Source: an uncultured Porphyromonadaceae bacterium
GTDB lineage: Bacteria > Bacteroidota > Bacteroidia > Bacteroidales > Muribaculaceae
Direction of reading: 5' to 3'
Length of the DNA stretch: 6,750 nucleotides
Assembly (NCBI GenBank): GCA_947175715.1
Contig: CAMWOD010000056.1
Coordinates: forward strand, 1 to 6,750
Positions within the stretch are counted from its first letter, which is position 1. Every line of letters begins with the position of its first letter. The notes under the pieces were generated by a model, which was not told the origin of the DNA, did not search any database, and was given only the letters and a program-made list of their open reading frames with translations. Shown here piece by piece: positions 1 through 4,333 of the stretch. Both the position numbers and the translations under genes were made by a program.

Positions 1-112
1 ATTTGATATAAGTACAATAGTTTTAGTAGAATGATTTGTTTCGTAAATGGCTTGTGAACAACTGTAATTCTAAAAGATAAAGCAACAACAAATAAGTGAA
101 TCATAGGTTAAG

Positions 113-145
113 AGGTCCGGTGGCTCGTGAGAGTCGCCGGATTTC
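113..145 (+). terminator. Probable intrinsic terminator of an upstream gene
   Basis: The arms TCCGGTGGCTC (116-126) and GAGTCGCCGGA (131-141) pair over 11 bp with two G-U wobbles and enclose a GTGA loop of the stable GNRA tetraloop class. Flanking bases 113-115 and 142-144 can extend the stem by weak pairs. The 3' arm is followed by TTTC and then AT-rich sequence, so the U-tract is short. The T-rich side is on the plus strand, which suggests it ends a plus-strand transcript from left of the window; no coding end is visible in 1-112. It could instead be the 3' end of a small RNA or a leader structure for the downstream gene. Confidence 0.5.
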
Positions 146-225
146 ATATTATATCACCAGAGCGAAGCCGCTCAGATGAAGTGCGAAATTTCGGTAAATC
201 GAGGGGTGGATTGGAGGGAGTTTAG

Positions 226-233
226 TATCTTTG
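226..233 (+). promoter_or_regulatory. Candidate Bacteroidota -7 promoter element (TAnnTTTG)
   Basis: TATCTTTG matches the TAnnTTTG -7 consensus of the Bacteroidota primary sigma factor exactly. It ends 16 nt before the ATG at 250, which would put transcription start around 238-242 and leave a leader of only about 10 nt. No good TTTG -33 element is seen at the usual spacing of about 19-21 nt; the nearest TTG (211-213) is too close. The call therefore rests on the -7 match and its position. Confidence 0.45.
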
Positions 234-249
234 TGCTGATATATCGACT

Positions 250-1479
250 ATGGAAAAGATTAATCCCAGAGAAATAAACATCATAGATTTTGACTATCCT
301 CTCCCCGACGATAGAATAGCGCGGCATCCGCTGGTCGACCGCGACCAGTGCAGGCTGCTCGTTAGACGTGGCGATGGCTCGATCGAGGACCATCGATTTG
401 ACGAGCTCCCTGATCTGCTCCCTTCTCACTCAATGCTCATTTACAACGACACGCGTGTGATTAATGCGCGATTGCGTTTTCGCAAAGGTGACGACCATGA
501 CGGTGCATTGATCGAGGTGATGCTGCTCGACCCTGCTATGCCTGCCGATTATGCGCAAAATTTTGCTCAGACATCCTCTTGTTGCTGGCACTGCTTTGTA
601 GGCAACTCCAAGCGATGGAAGGATGCGCCGCTCACCACTACCGTTTTAATTGACGGTCGCAATATCACACTGAGCTCTACACGAGTAGGGAGAGATGGCC
701 GCACTTCCATAGTGAGATTTGACTGGGATGCGTCCGATGTCACATTCGCGCAGGTGCTTCAAGCCGCCGGTGAGCTGCCTATACCACCCTATCTCAATAG
801 AGCCACGGAGGATAGTGACAGCCGCGATTATCAGACTGTATATGCCAATGTCGACGGCTCGGTTGCTGCACCCACAGCAGGTTTGCACTTTACACCCAGG
901 GTGCTTGCCGATATAGCTGAGCGTGACATACCTCGCCGCCATGTCACACTCCATGTGGGAGCCGGCACATTCCAGCCGGTGCAGACCGATACTGTGGGTG
1001 AACACCCCATGCATAGCGAGTTCATATCCGTCGACCGCGAACTTATCGAGGAGTTGGCTAATACCACAAGACGTGTGATAGCCGTTGGCACAACTTCCGT
1101 GCGCACACTCGAATCCCTTTACCATGCCGGAGTAGCGATGCTCGACGGTAATTGGGATGGCGAAGTGGGCCAATGGTCTCCTTACGAGCCGCACGACAAA
1201 TGGCCTACGGTCAATGAATCGCTTAGTGCTATCGCAGCCTATATGAAAGAGCACAATCAGGGCACGTTTATAGCCTCTACGCGTATTATCATTGCGCCCG
1301 GTTACGATTACCGCTTAGTAAGCGGCATGGTCACCAACTTCCACCAACCGCAATCTACCCTGTTGCTGCTCGTGTCGGCTTTCACCGGTGGTGACTGGCT
1401 GCCGATGTATCGGCATGCGCTCGACGCTGGTTACCGATTCCTGAGCTACGGCGATGCCCAGCTGCTTCTTAAAGACTGA
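250..1479 (+). CDS. queA: QueA-family S-adenosylmethionine:tRNA ribosyltransferase-isomerase, long form
   Basis: QueA moves the ribosyl part of S-adenosylmethionine onto 7-aminomethyl-7-deazaguanine at the wobble position of GUN-anticodon tRNAs and isomerises it to epoxyqueuosine, the penultimate step of queuosine synthesis, in the cytoplasm. Family motifs run the whole length of this 409-residue protein: FDYPLPDDRIARHPL (14-28), YNDTRVINARL (65-75), GELPIPPYL (174-182), SVAAPTAGLHF (204-214), LHVGAGTFQPV (234-244), HPMHSEF (252-258), GTTSVRTLES (280-289), VTNFHQPQSTLLLLVSAF (361-378) and YRFLSYGDAQLL (395-406). It is about 50 residues longer than typical QueA (about 350), with extra sequence near 95-128 and 295-340. 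It also reads NFHQPQST where most QueA proteins read NFHLPKST. The ATG at 250 follows the promoter element and leaves the N-terminal motif complete. mutL starts 5 nt after its stop, suggesting an operon. Family membership is secure; whether it performs the standard QueA reaction or a related one is less so. Confidence 0.9.
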   Translation: MEKINPREINIIDFDYPLPDDRIARHPLVDRDQCRLLVRRGDGSIEDHRFDELPDLLPSHSMLIYNDTRVINARLRFRKGDDHDGALIEVMLLDPAMPADYAQNFAQTSSCCWHCFVGNSKRWKDAPLTTTVLIDGRNITLSSTRVGRDGRTSIVRFDWDASDVTFAQVLQAAGELPIPPYLNRATEDSDSRDYQTVYANVDGSVAAPTAGLHFTPRVLADIAERDIPRRHVTLHVGAGTFQPVQTDTVGEHPMHSEFISVDRELIEELANTTRRVIAVGTTSVRTLESLYHAGVAMLDGNWDGEVGQWSPYEPHDKWPTVNESLSAIAAYMKEHNQGTFIASTRIIIAPGYDYRLVSGMVTNFHQPQSTLLLLVSAFTGGDWLPMYRHALDAGYRFLSYGDAQLLLKD

Positions 1480-1484
1480 CTAAT

Positions 1485-3383
1485 ATGGACGATAAGATAA
1501 GACTTTTGCCCGACTCCGTGGCCAACCTTATTGCCGCCGGCGAAGTGATACAGCGCCCGGCATCGGTGGTGAAGGAGCTTGTGGAAAATTCAATAGACGC
1601 CGGAGCCACTGAGGTGCAGTTGATAGTGAAGGATGCCGGACGTACGTTGATACAGGTGATAGATAACGGGTGCGGTATGTCGCCCACCGATGCGCGTATG
1701 GCCTTCGAGCGCCATGCTACTTCGAAGATTGTCAAGGCCGAAGACCTGTTCACGCTCATGACAATGGGATTTCGCGGCGAGGCATTGCCTACGGTGGCAG
1801 CGGTTGCCGATGTTGACCTGCGGTCGATGCCGCACGATGAAAATATTGGCACAAGGTTGATAATCACCGACAATAAAGTTGAGAGTCAGTCGCCCGAAGC
1901 GTGTGTGCCCGGTACCAACATAATGGTGAAGAACATTTTCAACCGTCTCCCCGCACGTCGTAAGTTTTTGAAGCGTGATGCCGTGGAGCTGAGTCATATA
2001 GTGCACGAATTTGAGCGTCTGGCGCTGGTCAATCCCAGTGTGGCATTCACGCTGATGCACAATGGCACAGTAATGCACAAGCTCGGCAAAGCTCCGTTGA
2101 AACAGCGAATTGCCGACCTCTTCGGCAAGTCAGTAGGACATCAGCTGATACCTGTGGAGGCCGATACATCGCTAATCAAAATTACTGGATTCGTTGGGCT
2201 ACCCGAGCATGCGCGCCGACGCAATGCTTTGCAATACTTCTTTGTCAATGGCCGCAACATGCGCCACCCTTATTTCCATAGGGCCGTGATGCAGTGTTAC
2301 GACAACTTGATATCCCCAGAAGCGCATCCTGTATACTTCCTAAATTTTGAGGTAGACCCCACTACCATCGACGTAAATATCAGTCCTACAAAAAATGAAG
2401 TAAAATTTGAGAACGAGCAGGCGATATGGCAGATACTGACGGCTTCTATCCGTGAGTCGTTGGGGAGATATAACGCTGCGCCTGCGATTGATTTTGACCA
2501 GGAGAATGCTCCCGAAATCCCTGCTTTCGATCCATTGAACAACAAGGGGAATGCCACTATAGAACATGATCCGAGCTTCAATCCGTTTACATCACCCTAT
2601 CGCTCGGAGCTTGGAGGGCTGTCGGGTAGTGTGATTAACAACGTAGCTCCAGCCGCCGGCGTAAGGATGTCTACTCCTCGTGATAGGGGCGCAAACCAGC
2701 TGTCAAACTGGGATAAACTCTACGCTGATTTCCAACGTGAAGCCGAGGTCGAGCCTATACATACTGCATCGAGCGCCTTGAATGAGGTGGATAACGCACA
2801 GCTTGAGCTCGACGACAGCGGTATGCCAGTAACGTTGCTGCAGCTGCGCAGCCGCTATATTGTGTCGCCATCGTCAACCGGATTGATGATTGTTGACCAG
2901 CACAGGGCGCATGAGCGTGTGCTATATGAGAAATACCTTGCCATGGTCGAGAGTGGCACTATGTCGACTCAGCGCCTCATATTTCCCGACAGCGTGGAGC
3001 TGACGATGTCGCAAAGCATCATGCTCGAGTCTATACTTGACCAGGTGAGTGAGATGGGATTTGACCTGTCGCCACTGGGCAATAATGCATGGGCCATCAA
3101 CGGCCAGCCCGCAGTGCTCGAGGGTAATCCCAAAGAGGCGTTGCTGTCGATTGTCGACGATTTCAGCACCACGGGTATTGACCCTTCGCAGGATTTGTAT
3201 TCGAGGGTGGCGCAATCTATGGCACGTGCCTCGGCGATAAGACCGGGTCAGGCGCTCGCTCAAGAGGAGATGGAGCGGTTGCTAAGCGACTTGCTGAAGC
3301 TGCCCACTCCCAATTACACCCCTGACGGACGCACAGTGATTTCGATAATACCCATTACCGAAATCTCACGTCTGTTTGAGTGA
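1485..3383 (+). CDS. mutL: DNA mismatch repair protein MutL
   Basis: MutL is the ATP-driven matchmaker that links mismatch-bound MutS to strand incision and excision. This 632-residue protein is full length for the family. The N-terminal GHKL ATPase (about 1-330) shows IAAGEVIQRPASVVKELVEN with catalytic E31 and Mg-binding N35, DNGCG (60-64), ATSKI (78-82), GFRGEAL (95-101) and ISPTKNEVKF (299-308). A low-complexity linker of about 330-445 leads to the C-terminal dimerisation domain. That domain has DQHRAHERVLYE (471-482), close to the endonuclease motif DQHA(x)2E(x)4E but with Ala replaced by Arg. QRLIFP (496-501) fits the sliding-clamp motif Qxx[LI]xP. The other endonuclease motifs are altered: the ACR/ACK cysteine is R581, and the CPHGRP equivalent is TPDGRT (612-617). 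The gene starts 5 nt after the queA-like stop and is probably read from the same promoter; no Shine-Dalgarno sequence is evident. Identity is very secure; nicking activity is uncertain. Confidence 0.98.
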   Translation: MDDKIRLLPDSVANLIAAGEVIQRPASVVKELVENSIDAGATEVQLIVKDAGRTLIQVIDNGCGMSPTDARMAFERHATSKIVKAEDLFTLMTMGFRGEALPTVAAVADVDLRSMPHDENIGTRLIITDNKVESQSPEACVPGTNIMVKNIFNRLPARRKFLKRDAVELSHIVHEFERLALVNPSVAFTLMHNGTVMHKLGKAPLKQRIADLFGKSVGHQLIPVEADTSLIKITGFVGLPEHARRRNALQYFFVNGRNMRHPYFHRAVMQCYDNLISPEAHPVYFLNFEVDPTTIDVNISPTKNEVKFENEQAIWQILTASIRESLGRYNAAPAIDFDQENAPEIPAFDPLNNKGNATIEHDPSFNPFTSPYRSELGGLSGSVINNVAPAAGVRMSTPRDRGANQLSNWDKLYADFQREAEVEPIHTASSALNEVDNAQLELDDSGMPVTLLQLRSRYIVSPSSTGLMIVDQHRAHERVLYEKYLAMVESGTMSTQRLIFPDSVELTMSQSIMLESILDQVSEMGFDLSPLGNNAWAINGQPAVLEGNPKEALLSIVDDFSTTGIDPSQDLYSRVAQSMARASAIRPGQALAQEEMERLLSDLLKLPTPNYTPDGRTVISIIPITEISRLFE

Positions 3384-3422
3384 ACGAGACCATATTACCC
3401 GACATTTGTTAACGCCGGGGTG
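3384..3422. other. Short convergent intergenic gap between mutL and the araC-type gene
   Basis: Two convergent transcription units end 39 nt apart. The only pairing seen is a weak CCCG (3398-3401)/CGGG (3416-3419) with a 14-nt loop and no U-tract, which is not a convincing bidirectional terminator. Termination here is probably factor-dependent, or each transcript runs into the 3' end of the opposite gene. Confidence 0.5.
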
Positions 3423-4316
3423 CTAAGAGTTCTCGTTGCGGTATTGCCGTGGCGACTGCCCGGTGTGATGCTTGAAATATTTGCCGAAAAACGATTGATT
3501 TGGAAATGACAGCTCGGCGCTAATCTCCTTGATGCTCATATCCGATGCCGATAGCAGCATTTTTGCCTCAAGGATGACATACAGGTCGATCCACTCACCG
3601 GCGGTGCGTCCACTGCATTCCTTCACCACCGACGACAGGTGCTTGGATGTGACGGCTATACTGTCGGCATAGAACGATACGCTGCGCTCCTTCTTAAAAT
3701 GAAGCTCGACAAGCTGAAGGAATTTGTAGTATAACTCATCGCTACGACGTCGTGATATTTTGGGCGTATTGACAATGTAGTGCGAATACAGGCCTATGGT
3801 TTCATATAGTATCGTTTCGCCTAAGTGGCGTAGTATCAATTCGTTGTCGCTTGGGCGGTCTTTGCGCATCATGATACGCTGCAGCAGGTCGTGTAGCATT
3901 ATCTGCGTAGTGAGTTCCTCGGCTGTAATTTTTATTACAGGAGTTTCGTTGGAGTGCAGAAAGCACATCACCACGCGCGACATATAGGGGATTGCCCCTG
4001 AGAGGGTTCGCATCGAGGCAACCAGAGAGAAGCCCTTGAAGTCGGGAGAAGTGGAGACACTTTGTAGAGTATGCCCCGGCCCAAGCACCATCATGCTGCT
4101 GGGGGTGAGCTTGTGCTGCTCAATGCCAACTGATAGAGTGGCCTCCCCCTCGACACACACCACCGATACTGCCGAACTAAGTTTGATAGGCAGCTCGATG
4201 TGTGTGAGAAGGTCGGTACTGTTGATAAGCAACAGACCCATATTTACATTCACTGCCCCTGCTGATAGGGGCAGTGATGATAATTTAGCTATTCTACGGA
4301 ATGATTCATTAAACAT
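3423..4316 (-). CDS. AraC-family transcriptional regulator, ligand unknown
   Basis: This 297-residue protein has the usual two-part AraC layout. Residues of about 25-125 are rich in beta-strand pattern and look like a cupin-type sensor domain, and 130-185 is a helical linker. The C-terminal DNA-binding domain (about 195-294) has two helix-turn-helix units: SVSFYADSIAVTSKHLSSVV (212-231), then SIKEISAELSFPNQSFFGKY (261-280) followed by FKHHTGQSPRQYR (281-293), which matches the conserved AraC signature. There is no signal peptide or membrane segment, so it should act in the cytoplasm. The ATG at 4316 is chosen because Bacteroidota relatives usually have some 20-25 residues before the first sensor strand. 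The next in-frame ATG is codon 26 (4239-4241), which would place both junction inverted repeats outside the gene. It lies 13 nt after alaS on the same strand, so co-transcription is likely. Effector and target genes cannot be told from the sequence. Confidence 0.93.
   Translation of the reverse strand: MFNESFRRIAKLSSLPLSAGAVNVNMGLLLINSTDLLTHIELPIKLSSAVSVVCVEGEATLSVGIEQHKLTPSSMMVLGPGHTLQSVSTSPDFKGFSLVASMRTLSGAIPYMSRVVMCFLHSNETPVIKITAEELTTQIMLHDLLQRIMMRKDRPSDNELILRHLGETILYETIGLYSHYIVNTPKISRRRSDELYYKFLQLVELHFKKERSVSFYADSIAVTSKHLSSVVKECSGRTAGEWIDLYVILEAKMLLSASDMSIKEISAELSFPNQSFFGKYFKHHTGQSPRQYRNENS
4250..4277 (-). repeat. Perfect 11-bp inverted repeat within the 5' end of the araC-type gene
   Basis: TCACTGCCCCT (4250-4260) and AGGGGCAGTGA (4267-4277) are exact inverted copies separated by 6 nt. 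In minus-strand RNA this is a GC-rich hairpin 39 nt downstream of the annotated AUG, over codons of about 14-22 and just before the alternative AUG at codon 26. The downstream sequence is not U-rich, so it is not a classic terminator. It may affect translation, transcript stability or regulator binding, or may be chance; it stays in frame with the coding sequence. Confidence 0.6.
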
Positions 4317-4333
4317 CCTGACAGGATATTTAA
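4309..4333 (-). promoter_or_regulatory. 25-nt near-perfect inverted repeat over alaS stop and araC start
   Basis: The plus-strand arms TTAAACATCCTG (4309-4320) and CAGGATATTTAA (4322-4333) flank a single A and are complementary at 11 of 12 positions. In minus-strand RNA the one mismatch becomes a U-G wobble, so the alaS-araC transcript could pair along the whole arm apart from a minimal loop. The left RNA arm holds the alaS UAA stop (4330-4332) and the right arm holds the araC AUG (4314-4316). It could be a start-masking hairpin opened by ribosomes finishing alaS, or a dimeric protein-binding site. It lacks a good U-tract, so a terminator is less likely. The repeat is directly visible; its function is inference. 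Confidence 0.55.

Larger units (their letters stand above)
1..249. other. AT-rich non-coding region upstream of the queA-like gene
   Basis: No convincing gene lies here. On the plus strand all three frames are broken by stops within the first ~110 bases, and the composition is much more AT-rich than the genes that follow. The region holds a strong stem-loop at 113-145 and a small hairpin at 160-173 (GAGCG, loop AAGC, CGCTC). A TAnnTTTG promoter-like element sits at 226-233. The likeliest reading is the 3' flank of an upstream gene followed by the promoter of the queA-like/mutL pair. An unrecognised small RNA in 100-175 cannot be excluded. Confidence 0.6.
250..3383 (+). other. Probable queA-like/mutL operon
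   Basis: The two plus-strand genes are separated by only 5 nt (1480-1484), with no room for a promoter or terminator between them. The first gene has a candidate promoter at 226-233. The spacing would allow a terminating ribosome to reinitiate on mutL. Internal promoters inside the queA-like gene cannot be excluded. Confidence 0.75.

Noticed and set aside
184..193. CGAAATTTCG, a 10-bp perfect palindrome upstream of the promoter element
   Set aside because: It is short and AT-rich at the centre, with no second copy seen nearby; expected by chance at this length scale without further support.
172..429. An 85-codon minus-strand frame overlapping the start of the queA-like gene
   Set aside because: It overlaps the well-supported QueA N-terminus and the promoter region, and has no family features.
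646..1254. A 202-codon open frame antisense to the queA-like gene
   Set aside because: It lies wholly inside a gene with motifs along its full length, resembles no family I know, and is Cys- and His-rich in an implausible way. It is a codon-bias shadow.
3398..3419. Weak CCCG/CGGG pairing as a shared terminator between mutL and the araC-type gene
   Set aside because: The stem is only 4 bp with a 14-nt loop, and there is no U-tract on either strand.
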